Assembly: GCF_024723825.1 (NCBI RefSeq)
Contig: NZ_JANQBQ010000001.1
Span: 2,790,001 to 2,854,000 of the forward strand
Reading direction: 5' to 3'
Origin: Romboutsia lituseburensis
GTDB lineage: Bacteria > Bacillota > Clostridia > Peptostreptococcales > Peptostreptococcaceae
DNA: 64,000 nucleotides
Under the pieces are notes generated by a model. The model worked only from the letters and a program-made list of their open reading frames with translations. It ran no database searches and was not told the DNA's origin. Of the stretch, positions 16,194 through 24,980 are shown one piece after another. The position numbers were made by a program, and so were the translations under genes. Within the stretch, counting starts at the first letter, position 1, and every line of letters starts with the position of its first letter.

Positions 16194-16251
16194 AAATCAT
16201 TAAAATCTATGAAAGCATATTGATAATTAAAATTTATCAATGTGCTTTTTT
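16194..16251 (+). terminator. Terminator hairpin, partial copy D of the antitoxin-like element
   Basis: GCATATTGAT / ATCAATGTGC plus TTTTTT (16215-16251) terminates the 62-residue gene. The flank CATTAAAATCTATGAAAGCA resembles the 3' third of copies A and B (CATTTAAATCCACGAAAAAC), so this may be a degenerate member of the same dispersed family rather than an independent terminator. Confidence 0.6.
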
Positions 16252-16285
16252 ATTTAAGTAAATAATGAAAACATAAAAATTATAT

Positions 16286-16316
16286 TTGACATTGAAGCTA
16301 CTTCACCCTATACAAT
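16286..16316 (+). promoter_or_regulatory. MerR-type promoter/operator of the serine hydrolase gene
   Basis: TTGACA (16286-16291) and TACAAT (16311-16316) are 19 bases apart, the over-long spacer that MerR proteins correct by twisting DNA. The spacer holds the dyad TGAAG-cta-CTTCA (16293-16305) followed by CCCTA. The same layout and nearly the same sequence occur at 19886-19916 before the MATE gene, with a MerR regulator gene between the two. Confidence 0.75.
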
Positions 16317-16372
16317 TTTAGTTGTACTAGAAATTTCAATTAACATTATTTTGAATAGAAAGGAATATTTCA

Positions 16373-17494
16373 ATGATAAATGTAATACCTAAAAAAATTA
16401 AACTTCTGTATAATTCTTTATCAGCTTTTAAAAGAGATAATCTTGCTAATAGTTTTCAAACAATGTATCAGATTCAACCATCTAAAAGAATTAATAAAGG
16501 GTCAGAGGTATTTTATTTTGAAAAAGAATTAGAATCATTACCTAAAAAATTTAAATTTAAAGAAGAAAAAATTAGTACCGACAAATTTATAGAGGAAACA
16601 AATACTACAGGTATAATAGTCATTTCTAATGACAAAATAAAGTATGAAAATTACTTTTTAGGAGCGAATGAAAATACATTATTGTCATCAAACTCAGTTT
16701 GTAAATCATTTGTATCTGCATTACTTGGAATAGCAATAAGTGAAGGATATATAAATAGCGTAAATGAACCTATAGGAAACTATGTACCAGAGTTAAAAAA
16801 TACTGAACTAGAAAAAATATCTATAAAAGATTGTTTACAAATGTCATCAGGGATTGATTTTGATGAAGATACTGATATGAGTAAAATGTCGATCTCTATG
16901 TTACTTGGAAAACCAGCTATTAAATATATATCAAAATTAAAATTAGAAATTCAACCTGGAACATTAAGAAAATACTCAAGTATCAATACAGAAATAATAG
17001 GTGAAGTTATAACCAATGCTACTGGTTGTAGTTTAAGTGATTATCTAGAAAATAAAATATGGAAGCGCATAGGTGTAGAAAATGATGCGTATTGGACTTT
17101 AAGTAATAATAAAGAGCTTGCAATGGGAGGATTAAGTATATCGTTAAGGGATTATGCACGTTTCGCTAAGATATATCTAAATAATGGTAAGTTTAATAAT
17201 GAGCAGATTATACCTTCTAAATGGATTGAAGAATCAATAGATATAAGAGAATATCATTTAAGACCAGGTGTAAATAATGATTCATATAATACTTTTGGAT
17301 ATGGTTACAAATGGTGGATACCAGAAGGGAATGAGAAAGAATTTATGGCTATAGGTATATATAGTCAGTGGATATATATCAATCTAAGTAAAAATGTTAT
17401 TATTGTAAAAACAAGTGCACATCCTGGATTTATGGACAAAGATCATGAGCTAAAGACACTTGCTTTATTTAGATCTATTGTAGGTAACTTATAA
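16373..17494 (+). CDS. Serine hydrolase of the beta-lactamase / NylB-like family
   Basis: This is a class C beta-lactamase-fold hydrolase, perhaps an esterase, amidase or D-aminopeptidase. The nucleophile motif SVCK (Ser108-Lys111) sits in SSNSVCKSFVSALLGIAI. The second catalytic motif is Tyr201 in RKYSSINTEIIGEVI, as in 6-aminohexanoate-dimer hydrolase-type proteins. A histidine/glycine block (KTSAHPG) lies near the end. There is no signal peptide, so it is probably cytoplasmic, unlike secreted beta-lactamases. It has a MerR-type promoter 60 bases upstream and may detoxify a compound that the neighbouring MATE pump also handles. A weak GGTATAT/ATATACC hairpin follows. Confidence 0.75.
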   Translation: MINVIPKKIKLLYNSLSAFKRDNLANSFQTMYQIQPSKRINKGSEVFYFEKELESLPKKFKFKEEKISTDKFIEETNTTGIIVISNDKIKYENYFLGANENTLLSSNSVCKSFVSALLGIAISEGYINSVNEPIGNYVPELKNTELEKISIKDCLQMSSGIDFDEDTDMSKMSISMLLGKPAIKYISKLKLEIQPGTLRKYSSINTEIIGEVITNATGCSLSDYLENKIWKRIGVENDAYWTLSNNKELAMGGLSISLRDYARFAKIYLNNGKFNNEQIIPSKWIEESIDIREYHLRPGVNNDSYNTFGYGYKWWIPEGNEKEFMAIGIYSQWIYINLSKNVIIVKTSAHPGFMDKDHELKTLALFRSIVGNL

Positions 17495-17561
17495 TTCAAT
17501 TAAAATATAGGTATATCTCAAAATAGGGATATACCCATATATATAGTGTAAGATTTAATGT

Positions 17562-18398
17562 TTATCTACTAACATTTAAACTTATATTAACAAAATAGGT
17601 TACATCATCAGTTTTCTTAGGTAAATAAAATTCATATGTTACATAAGCACTATTATTTTTAGGACAATTAAAATATTTATTAAGAGATAATATATACTCA
17701 TTTATTTCTTTAACAGTACCATAAAAATTAACAGAAACATATTTTCCATACATTCTTAATTTTAGAGAATCTAAATATTCCTTATTTAAATATTTTTCTA
17801 GTAAGTTAATATTTCTAGAGTTTTCTTTTATAAATAAAACATTTTCGTCTTCACGTACACTGTTATTTTCAACAATAGTATATAAATAAATATAAGTATC
17901 ATTTATTTCTTCATTTAAATACGATAATTCTTTTTCTAATGAAAGTGTATCGATAGGAGAAATATTTGAACTTAATAATTTTTTTATATCTAGAGCATAA
18001 AGTGTATAGTTTTTATCCGATATTTCTAAATTATCAAAATTATACTCATTTTGAAAACTAGTTACAATATCTAAAACTTTTTTACTTTCATTCAGATTAT
18101 ATTCTAGATGCTCAAGTTCTTTCTTTTTTACTTGAAGAATTTCTTCTTGCTTTAAGACTAAGTCTTTGTACTTGTTTAAATCTTCACTTTCTATAGTGTC
18201 TTTGATATCTGCCAAAGATATACCTAAAAGCTTTATTCCCAGAATTAAACTTAATTTTTCTAAATGCTTAAACAAATAATATCTATATCCATTTTGAGAA
18301 TTAACTTCAGGTTTTAAAATTCCTATTTTGTCATAGTATCTAAGTGTTTCTTTACTTATATTGAAAATTTTACTAACTTCGCCTATTGAAAGTTTCAT
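17562..18398 (-). CDS. MerR-family transcriptional regulator, multidrug-type
   Basis: A 278-residue regulator. The N-terminal 70 residues are a MerR winged helix (LSIGEVSKIFNISKETLRYY, DKIGILKPEVNSQNGYRYY). A long coiled-coil dimerisation helix follows (about 80-125). The C-terminal 140 residues may be a GyrI/BmrR-type effector pocket with a YELP-like end (YEFYLPKKTDDVTYFVNISL). No cysteine pair typical of metal sensors is seen, so an organic drug-like ligand is more likely. GTG at 18407 is open, but the ATG at 18398 has better spacing from GAGGGAG. It lies 79 bases downstream of the MATE gene on the same strand, with a hairpin between (ATTACAGGAG...CTCTTGTAAT, then TTTTT) that may reduce read-through. 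Confidence 0.85.
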   Translation of the reverse strand: MKLSIGEVSKIFNISKETLRYYDKIGILKPEVNSQNGYRYYLFKHLEKLSLILGIKLLGISLADIKDTIESEDLNKYKDLVLKQEEILQVKKKELEHLEYNLNESKKVLDIVTSFQNEYNFDNLEISDKNYTLYALDIKKLLSSNISPIDTLSLEKELSYLNEEINDTYIYLYTIVENNSVREDENVLFIKENSRNINLLEKYLNKEYLDSLKLRMYGKYVSVNFYGTVKEINEYILSLNKYFNCPKNNSAYVTYEFYLPKKTDDVTYFVNISLNVSR

Positions 18399-18485
18399 AT
18401 ATATCACTCCCTCACAAAAACATTACAAGAGACATCGATATATAATAAATGATGGCTCCTGTAATATAATTACCTATAATTTATA

Positions 18486-19853
18486 TTAATATTTTGTATT
18501 GGCATATTCTAAGTCTTTTATATTAGCATGGGTAGATGGTAATCTATATTTATTCATTAAATATAAAGATATAATGAAGGTTAATAGCTCAGCAAAAGGA
18601 ACTGTAAGCCAAATTCCATGTATACCTATAAGCTTAGGTAAAATAATAATCCCGATTAGTATGAATATTAATCCTCTGTTTAAAGCTATTATTATAGACT
18701 CTTTAGCATAACCTATAGCTGTGAAATATGATGAATATATTATACTAAAACCATTAAAAATAAATGAAAATGCATATAATTTAGACCCAGTTTTAGCTAA
18801 TTCACCTACAAATTCATCTGAACCAACAAACATATTGATTAAATTATCACTAAAAAAGAATAATACTATAAATGTAGCAAAGCAAACTACAGAAGACACA
18901 TATAGTGATAATTTTACGATAGACTTAACTCGGCCAAACTCTTTTGCACCATAGTTATAGCTTATTATAGAGGTTATACCATCAGCAATTCCAAACACTG
19001 TTAACATTCCAAACTGAGCAATATAGTTAATACTTGTAAAAGCAGCAACGCCTGATTCGCCAGCAATTTTCATAAATGCATTATTAAATAAGTATGCAGA
19101 TACAACAGTTGCAAGAGCAGACATAGCTTCAGATGAACCGTTATAAATAACAGGAAATATAGTACTTTTTTTAAATTTACCTATAAATAAATTTATAATA
19201 TTTTCCTTTTTTAACATAGGTGGTAGAACTACTATAAACACAGACGAATAAGATAGTCCAGTAGCTAGAGCCGCACCAGCTATACCTAACTGTAGTTTTT
19301 TTATTAATATATAGTTTAGAGTAATATTTACTATTAAACTTACAATCATACCCTTAAAGTATAAATCTGGTTTTTCAACAAGTCTATTTGTAAAGCCAAT
19401 CAAAAAACCTAAACACATTGGTAATATACATACTGAGATTGTTTTTATATATATTGAAACATCATGTATTAAAATATCATTAGAGCCTAGTGTTAAACCA
19501 ATATTTTCACTAAATACAACACCTAAAAAAGAGAAAAATATAGCACCTAAGCTTAATAATATAAATGATGTTTTAAATATGTCCTGGGCTAGTTTTTCTT
19601 TGCCTTCGCCTAAGCTTCTTCCCATAAAACTTAAAGAACCAACACTTATAAGCATTGAAAATCCTATGACAAACTGTATATATGGACCACCTATACTAAC
19701 GCTAGCCATAGCATTTGGACCTATAAGATTACCTAAAAATAAACCATCTATAACTGTTTGCATGCCTGCTACTACCATTGCTATAATAGCTGGCACGGAG
19801 AACTTTACAAATAGACTTGAGATTCTACCTTGTTTTAATATGTTTTCTTGCAT
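18486..19853 (-). CDS. MATE-family multidrug efflux pump
   Basis: A cation-coupled multidrug exporter with about twelve membrane segments in 455 residues, the usual size. It begins MQENILKQGRISSLFVKFSV, with the early MATE motif MVVAGMQTVIDGLFLGNLIG. The mid-protein SSEAMSALATVVSAYLFNNA is typical of the MepA/NorM-like branch found in clostridia. GGAGGT is just upstream of the ATG. Its promoter carries the MerR operator described at 19886-19916. Likely regulated by the MerR protein encoded directly downstream and co-induced with the serine hydrolase at the other end of the unit. Confidence 0.85.
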   Translation of the reverse strand: MQENILKQGRISSLFVKFSVPAIIAMVVAGMQTVIDGLFLGNLIGPNAMASVSIGGPYIQFVIGFSMLISVGSLSFMGRSLGEGKEKLAQDIFKTSFILLSLGAIFFSFLGVVFSENIGLTLGSNDILIHDVSIYIKTISVCILPMCLGFLIGFTNRLVEKPDLYFKGMIVSLIVNITLNYILIKKLQLGIAGAALATGLSYSSVFIVVLPPMLKKENIINLFIGKFKKSTIFPVIYNGSSEAMSALATVVSAYLFNNAFMKIAGESGVAAFTSINYIAQFGMLTVFGIADGITSIISYNYGAKEFGRVKSIVKLSLYVSSVVCFATFIVLFFFSDNLINMFVGSDEFVGELAKTGSKLYAFSFIFNGFSIIYSSYFTAIGYAKESIIIALNRGLIFILIGIIILPKLIGIHGIWLTVPFAELLTFIISLYLMNKYRLPSTHANIKDLEYANTKY

Positions 19854-19885
19854 ACCAATACCTCCATAATCAAATTATAATTAGA

Positions 19886-19916
19886 AGTATAAAGGGTGAA
19901 GTAACTTCAAGGTCAA
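19886..19916 (-). promoter_or_regulatory. MerR-type promoter/operator of the MATE gene
   Basis: On the minus strand, TTGACC and TATACT are separated by exactly 19 bases. The spacer holds the perfect palindrome TGAAGTAACTTCA (19897-19909) followed by CCCTT. This matches the promoter of the serine hydrolase (same spacing, same half-sites), so both are predicted targets of the MerR protein encoded between them. The remaining stretch to 20216 (about 300 bases) shows no gene. Confidence 0.8.
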
Positions 19917-20216
19917 TAGATAATTGAACAATAAAAAATACTATGAATAAGTTTACTAATAATATAGCTAATCCACTATATATAACTAATCATCAAGCTA
20001 TAAGTTATATAATAATTTTATACATGGATACGAAGATGTGAAGCTACATGGCTAAATTTGATAGCATGATGAGTCTATTATGGATATTAAATTGAGATAA
20101 AAAAGTCACAGTATCAGGAGTTTATTCGATAGAATTTACATTTTAAGTATTATTGTTAAATAAAATAAATGCTACGTATACAATATATAAATTAAGTAAA
20201 TATCCTATAAATACAT

Positions 20217-20245
20217 TTGACAAAAAACTTTAATAAGATTAAAAT
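20217..20245 (+). promoter_or_regulatory. Sigma-A-type promoter of the deaminase-fold gene
   Basis: TTGACA (20217-20222), 17 bases, TAAAAT (20240-20245). The TTG of this -35 box opens the same reading frame and could be mistaken for a start codon. The promoter shows that translation must begin further down, at the ATG at 20280. Confidence 0.7.
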
Positions 20246-20279
20246 TCTAACCTATACAATTAAAAAACAAGAGGTATTT

Positions 20280-21413
20280 ATGACGGAAATTTGTAACACA
20301 TCAAATAATAGAAAAAAACAAAGATTAAAAATTAATAATATAAATGATCTTAAAGATGCATTAAGAAAAGAAGGATACAAAGAAATTAATTTAGAAGATA
20401 TCAACTTTAAAGAAAATATAGCTAAAATTTTTAAAATAGATAATCCAGTAATAGACATTATGTATGAGTCTCTAAATAACAATGATATTACTTACAGAGC
20501 AGATAATGCTAATAATTTTATAGAGTATATGAAAAATATAAAATTATTTCAAAATGAGCACATTAAATTAAGTAAAAAGATAAATAAAATAAGAAAATTA
20601 AACATATCTAGAGTTGAGTATGAAAGAATTGTAAGTACCCAAGACAATGTTGATCATATGTTAAATGATATAGAAAAAATAAAAATTATCGTATCTAAAA
20701 AAATAAATCCAAAAGATATTTATAAACTAGAAAATTTAGAAAAACAATTAGACAAAGATTATATTTATGCAAAAGATATTGAACTTCTAAAAAAGATGAT
20801 TGGTACTGGAAGAGGAAATAAAATAGAAGTGTATAATCACGACACTAAAACTAAAACAATATCAATAGAGATACCTGATGAGATGAATTATGAATATATT
20901 CCAGCTAAGCTAGGTAGTATAGAATATCATAATCATATAAAAAATAATATACCTAGAATGAAACGATTAAGAAGAAATATCCATAAATACATGGTAGTCA
21001 ATGAAGAGGACAATCAAATATTTAATATAAATCAAACTAAAACTCTACAAGACACAATAAATATTGCAATAGCCATATATGATAATAAAGAATTCAAGGC
21101 AATAAGTGGGAGCAATGATGTAGCTGAATTTTGTACAGCACCAAAAGACAAGGATGCGAATTTTAAAAGTAGCAAGGTTAATAAGTTAGGAAAGTTAGGA
21201 ATAGGATATAATCGAGTAAATGATAGTGAAAAAAAGATATTTGAAGAAATTCATAATCAAATAGAATCGGGAAAAATTAAAGATTATGGAAATCTTACAT
21301 TGTATAGTAAGTGGGAGCCATGTCCAAGTTGTTATCATGTGATTAGCCAGTTTTGTGAAAAGCATAAAAATATAAATGTACAGGTTAAATATAGCAAAGA
21401 ATATGGAGAATAA
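20280..21413 (+). CDS. Orphan protein with C-terminal cytidine-deaminase-fold (toxin-deaminase-like) domain
   Basis: A 377-residue protein. Residues 1-200 are helical, charged and of unknown type. The C-terminal ~110 residues look like a zinc deaminase of the toxin-deaminase (BURPS668_1122-like) group. DSEKKIFEEIHNQI (Asp315-Glu317) takes the place of the usual HxE motif, then LTLYSKWEPCPSC gives Cys348/Cys351, then YHVISQF. Family members act on nucleic acids or nucleotides and are usually C-terminal toxin domains of secreted polymorphic toxins. Here there is no signal peptide, secretion domain or visible immunity gene, so the role is unclear (intracellular toxin, antiphage enzyme, or domesticated toxin). 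The ATG at 20280 is chosen because AGAGG lies 7 bases upstream. Confidence 0.6.
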   Translation: MTEICNTSNNRKKQRLKINNINDLKDALRKEGYKEINLEDINFKENIAKIFKIDNPVIDIMYESLNNNDITYRADNANNFIEYMKNIKLFQNEHIKLSKKINKIRKLNISRVEYERIVSTQDNVDHMLNDIEKIKIIVSKKINPKDIYKLENLEKQLDKDYIYAKDIELLKKMIGTGRGNKIEVYNHDTKTKTISIEIPDEMNYEYIPAKLGSIEYHNHIKNNIPRMKRLRRNIHKYMVVNEEDNQIFNINQTKTLQDTINIAIAIYDNKEFKAISGSNDVAEFCTAPKDKDANFKSSKVNKLGKLGIGYNRVNDSEKKIFEEIHNQIESGKIKDYGNLTLYSKWEPCPSCYHVISQFCEKHKNINVQVKYSKEYGE

Positions 21414-21485
21414 AAACTAAATACTTAAGTGGCAAATAATAAATATATCCTTATTTAAAAAAATATAGTGTATAATATAAAAGAT

Positions 21486-21535
21486 AAGCACTTTTATGTT
21501 TAGAGATTAACTGGCATTAAAAGTGTTTATTTTTA
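21486..21535 (+). terminator. Terminator after the deaminase-fold gene
   Basis: AAGCACTTTTA pairs with TAAAAGTGTTT across a 21-base loop, followed by ATTTTTA. It lies about 70 bases after the stop codon. Confidence 0.5.
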
Positions 21536-21609
21536 CGTATAAGGAAATTATGAGTATATTATAATTACGAATAAGTAGATTAAGCAAAGCTAAATTTTGA
21601 ACAACGTAC

Positions 21610-21648
21610 AAAGTCATTGCCAACATGAGCAAGGCGACTTTTTATTTT
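21610..21648 (+). terminator. Attenuator-like terminator in the DEAD-box helicase leader
   Basis: AAAGTC and GACTTT form an outer stem and TTGC/GCAA an inner one, followed by TTTTT. It ends about 46 bases before the helicase start codon and after the previous gene's own terminator, so it lies in the helicase leader. DEAD-box genes are commonly cold-induced through leader structures; this one could act as an attenuator. Function inferred. Confidence 0.5.
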
Positions 21649-21694
21649 GTAAATAATTTAGATTAATATAAAAGGAAGCAAAAAGGAGAAATAA

Positions 21695-22942
21695 ATGCAA
21701 TTTACAGACTTAGATATAATTAGACCAATACAAAAGGCATTAAAAGAAGAGGGATATTCAAATCCTACACCAATACAAGCAAAATCAATAACACCATTAT
21801 TAGAAGGTAGAGATTTATTAGGATGTGCACAGACAGGTACAGGTAAAACTGCATCATTTGCAATACCTATAATACAACAAATATATAATGATAAAAAATC
21901 ATTAAAAGGCAAAAGAACTATAAAAGCAGTTATACTAGCGCCAACAAGAGAATTAGCAATACAAATACAAGAAAACTTTAACGCTTATGCAAGGCATACA
22001 AATATAAAAAGTTTAGTTATATTTGGAGGAGTATCTCAAAATCCTCAGACTAAAGCATTAAAAGAAGGAGTAGATATATTAATAGCAACTCCTGGTAGAA
22101 TGCTTGATTTATATAATCAAAAATTCTTGAAATTAAATGATGTTAAACATTTTGTTTTAGATGAAGCAGATAGTATGTTAGATATGGGTATGATACATGA
22201 TGTAAAAAGAATAATTAGTTATCTGCCAAAAGTTAGACAAAATATATTCTTCTCAGCTACTATGCCAAAAGAGATATCAAAACTAGCAGATTCAATATTT
22301 AAAAATCCAGTTAAGGTAGAGGTTGCACCAGTATCATCAACAACTGAGATGGTTGAACAAAATATTTATTTTGTAAGTAAAAAACAAAAAACTAACTTAC
22401 TTATAGAATTATTAAAAAATAACCCAAAAGAATCTGTACTTGTATTTTCAAGAACAAAGCATGGGGCAAATAAAATAACTAGAGATTTAATGGAATCATC
22501 AATAAGTGCAGCTGCAATACATGGTAATAAATCTCAAAATGCGAGACAGTTAGCATTAAATAGTTTTAAAGAAGGTAAAATTAGAGTATTGGTAGCGACT
22601 GATATAGCAGCAAGAGGAATTGATATTGATGAATTACCATATGTAATAAATTATGATTTACCAGAAGTTGCGGAGACTTATGTTCATAGAATTGGTAGAA
22701 CCGGAAGAGCTGGAAGAACTGGTAGAGCAACAGCATTTTGTTCAATGGAAGAAAGAGACCTTTATAAGGCTATAGAAAAACTTATAAATAAAAAAATTGA
22801 AGTTGTAGGAAAACATAGTTTTGTATCTAGTGCAGAGGATATAACTGTAGCACCTAAAAGAAACAATAGAGGGAATAGAAAACCTAACAGTAATAGATCT
22901 AATAACAAAAATACTACAAAGCCAAAAAGGAAGACAACATAA
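21695..22942 (+). CDS. DEAD-box RNA helicase, RhlE/CshA-like
   Basis: An ATP-dependent RNA helicase of 415 residues that remodels RNA, probably in ribosome assembly or cold adaptation. Motifs in order: Q motif in NPTPIQAKSITPLLEGRD, motif [28 protein letters not shown] in VLDEADSMLDMG, SAT, ARGIDIDELPYVINYD and [13 protein letters not shown]. The C-terminal tail (about 375-415) is rich in Arg, Lys, Asn and Thr and should bind RNA nonspecifically. AAAGGAG precedes the ATG. It is followed without a gap by a second helicase gene. Confidence 0.9.
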   Translation: MQFTDLDIIRPIQKALKEEGYSNPTPIQAKSITPLLEGRDLLGCAQTGTGKTASFAIPIIQQIYNDKKSLKGKRTIKAVILAPTRELAIQIQENFNAYARHTNIKSLVIFGGVSQNPQTKALKEGVDILIATPGRMLDLYNQKFLKLNDVKHFVLDEADSMLDMGMIHDVKRIISYLPKVRQNIFFSATMPKEISKLADSIFKNPVKVEVAPVSSTTEMVEQNIYFVSKKQKTNLLIELLKNNPKESVLVFSRTKHGANKITRDLMESSISAAAIHGNKSQNARQLALNSFKEGKIRVLVATDIAARGIDIDELPYVINYDLPEVAETYVHRIGRTGRAGRTGRATAFCSMEERDLYKAIEKLINKKIEVVGKHSFVSSAEDITVAPKRNNRGNRKPNSNRSNNKNTTKPKRKTT

Positions 22943-24388
22943 ATGACAAAAACAAATTTTAAAGATTACAAGCTAAGCAATGAAATATTAAAATCTCTTG
23001 ATATGCTAAACTATAAATCACCAACAAAAGTTCAACAAGAAGTAATACCAGTTGCATTAGAAAATAAAGATATACTAGTAAAATCACAAACGGGAAGTGG
23101 AAAAACAGCAACATTTGCAATACCACTATGTGAACTAGTTGATTGGGAAGAGAACAAACCACAAGCACTAATACTTACACCGACAAGAGAACTTGCAATA
23201 CAAGTTAAGGAAGATGTATTTAATATAGGTAGATTTAAAAGAATAAAAGTACTAGCTTTATATGGTAAATCATCTTTTGAACTACAAGCAAAAGAGTTAA
23301 AACAAAAAACTCATATAGTAGTTGGAACACCTGGTAGGACAATAGACCATATTAAAGAAGGAAATTTTGTAACGGATAATATAAAATATCTTGTATTAGA
23401 TGAAGCAGATGAAATGCTTAGTATGGGATTTTTAGAACAAGTAGAAGAGATAATATCAGCACTACCTGTTGAACGTGTGACTATGTTATTTTCAGCAACT
23501 ATGCCAGAAGATATATATGCGTTATCACAAAAATACATGAAAGACCATGTTACAATAGAGATCAAAGCAAAAACTTTAACAGTAGATAGAATACAACAAG
23601 ATGGATATAGAGTAGAAGAAACAGGTAAGTTAAATTTATTAAAAGATGTAACTACAGTAGAAAATCCAGATAGTTGTGTGATTTTCTGTAACACTCAAGC
23701 TAAAGTAGAATCTCTGTACAACGAGTTAACAAAACTTAAATATCCATGTGACAAAATACATGGTGGTATGGAACAAGATGAAAGAATTAAAGTAATGAAT
23801 AGTTTTAAAAAAGGATACTTTAGATACTTAATAGCAACAGATGTAGCTGCTAGAGGTATAGATATAGACAACATCACTCATGTAATAAATTATGATGTAC
23901 CTGTATTAAGAGAAAATTATGTTCATAGAATCGGAAGAACAGGTCGTGCAGGTAAAGAAGGTAGAGCGATTACTTTTGTTATGAGATCTGATGAAAGACG
24001 TATCTTTGAAATACATTCATACACAGGCAAAGAATTAACAATAAAAATGAAACCAAGCAAAAGACTTGTTATGAGCTTAAAGCCTGAATTTGATAAAAAG
24101 TTAGAGCAAAGACAAAAGCTTAAAGAAGATAAAGGTGCAAATTTAAGTCAAGAAATCATGAAGTTACACATAAATGCGGGTAAAAAAACTAAGATGAGAC
24201 CTGTTGATATAGTTGGTACACTTTGTAGCATAGAAGGTATGACTGCACAGGACATTGGTGTTATAAGTGTACTTGATGTATCTACTTATGTTGAGGTTCT
24301 AAATAATAAAGGTGAAATGGTACTAAAAGAACTACAAACAAAAAATATAAAAGGTAGGCCACGAAAAGTAACTAAAGCAGAAATGTAA
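22943..24388 (+). CDS. dbpA: DEAD-box RNA helicase, DbpA/YxiN-like
   Basis: A 481-residue helicase. The core motifs are [48 protein letters not shown] and [13 protein letters not shown]. Unlike its neighbour, it has a C-terminal RNA-recognition domain (about 405-480, [20 protein letters not shown] and later [12 protein letters not shown]). That is the DbpA/YxiN domain that docks on hairpin 92 of 23S rRNA, so a role in large-subunit assembly is likely. The start codon directly follows the TAA of the first helicase. Paired helicases in one operon would be co-induced by the leader hairpin. Confidence 0.88.
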   Translation: MTKTNFKDYKLSNEILKSLDMLNYKSPTKVQQEVIPVALENKDILVKSQTGSGKTATFAIPLCELVDWEENKPQALILTPTRELAIQVKEDVFNIGRFKRIKVLALYGKSSFELQAKELKQKTHIVVGTPGRTIDHIKEGNFVTDNIKYLVLDEADEMLSMGFLEQVEEIISALPVERVTMLFSATMPEDIYALSQKYMKDHVTIEIKAKTLTVDRIQQDGYRVEETGKLNLLKDVTTVENPDSCVIFCNTQAKVESLYNELTKLKYPCDKIHGGMEQDERIKVMNSFKKGYFRYLIATDVAARGIDIDNITHVINYDVPVLRENYVHRIGRTGRAGKEGRAITFVMRSDERRIFEIHSYTGKELTIKMKPSKRLVMSLKPEFDKKLEQRQKLKEDKGANLSQEIMKLHINAGKKTKMRPVDIVGTLCSIEGMTAQDIGVISVLDVSTYVEVLNNKGEMVLKELQTKNIKGRPRKVTKAEM

Positions 24389-24479
24389 TATAGAGGATAA
24401 ATTAAGGATGTTTATTATTGTATTTTTTTGATATCATACTATAGATTTAAAACTATTAAACACATTGATGAATTTGAAC

Positions 24480-24906
24480 TGCACCCTTCGTGTGGAACAA
24501 TATAAAACAACCTATGCTCCCTTTTTCCTGTATTTTATAGGAGAAAGGGAGATTTATTTTTTATTCCTAGTTTATTCATAACTTCTTTTGTAGTGCTACC
24601 ATTTAATTTCATATCTATAGCTTTCCGTTTTATTTCTGGTGAATAGTGTACTCTTGTGCTCATAATAAAATAACCTACTTTTGCATTAAAATAAAGTTCT
24701 TTTCATAACGCTTAAATGATTTGATTACCATCAAAATACCTCCTAAAAATATTTCTGTATCTTTGTGACTTTATTGTATAAATTTAACCTTAAACAAATC
24801 TTAAAAATAAAATAAACTTAGTTAAATTAAAAAATTTCTATAAATATAATATTTGTAATTACATAAATACTACCTTTTAGTGTGTGCCACACCGAAAAGT
24901 GCCTTC
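24480..24906 (-). mobile_element. Collapsed insertion sequence (IS3-like remnant)
   Basis: TGCACCCTTCGTGTGGAACA at 24480 and, inverted, GGCACTTTTCGGTGTGGCAC near 24884-24903 form imperfect terminal inverted repeats. Between them is the first part of an IS3-type OrfA on the minus strand. Most of the transposase genes are gone, leaving about 425 bases. The rest of the 24389-24980 gap holds nothing recognisable. Confidence 0.5.
24535..24663 (-). pseudogene. Transposase OrfA fragment (HTH part)
   Basis: Forty-two residues starting MSTRVHYSPEIKRKAIDMKL and continuing STTKEVMNKLGIKNKS before a stop. This is the helix-turn-helix beginning of an IS3-family OrfA, where the sequence normally continues into a tryptophan-containing third helix. 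The frame is lost at the conserved IKNK position. Confidence 0.5.
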
Positions 24907-24980
24907 TTTTTTTTTGCATGTAAGCTATATATACTAATAAATGTAATCAACAACAAATTAAAAAAACAGGAGGAACAAAT

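Noticed and set aside
20217-20279. Longer start (TTG at 20217) for the deaminase-fold gene
   Set aside because: The TTG is the first part of a TTGACA -35 box with a matching -10 at 20240, and the ATG at 20280 has a ribosome site.
20217-21694. Immunity gene for the deaminase-fold protein
   Set aside because: The 280 bases after the gene contain only terminator hairpins, and the upstream gap shows no ORF with a ribosome site.
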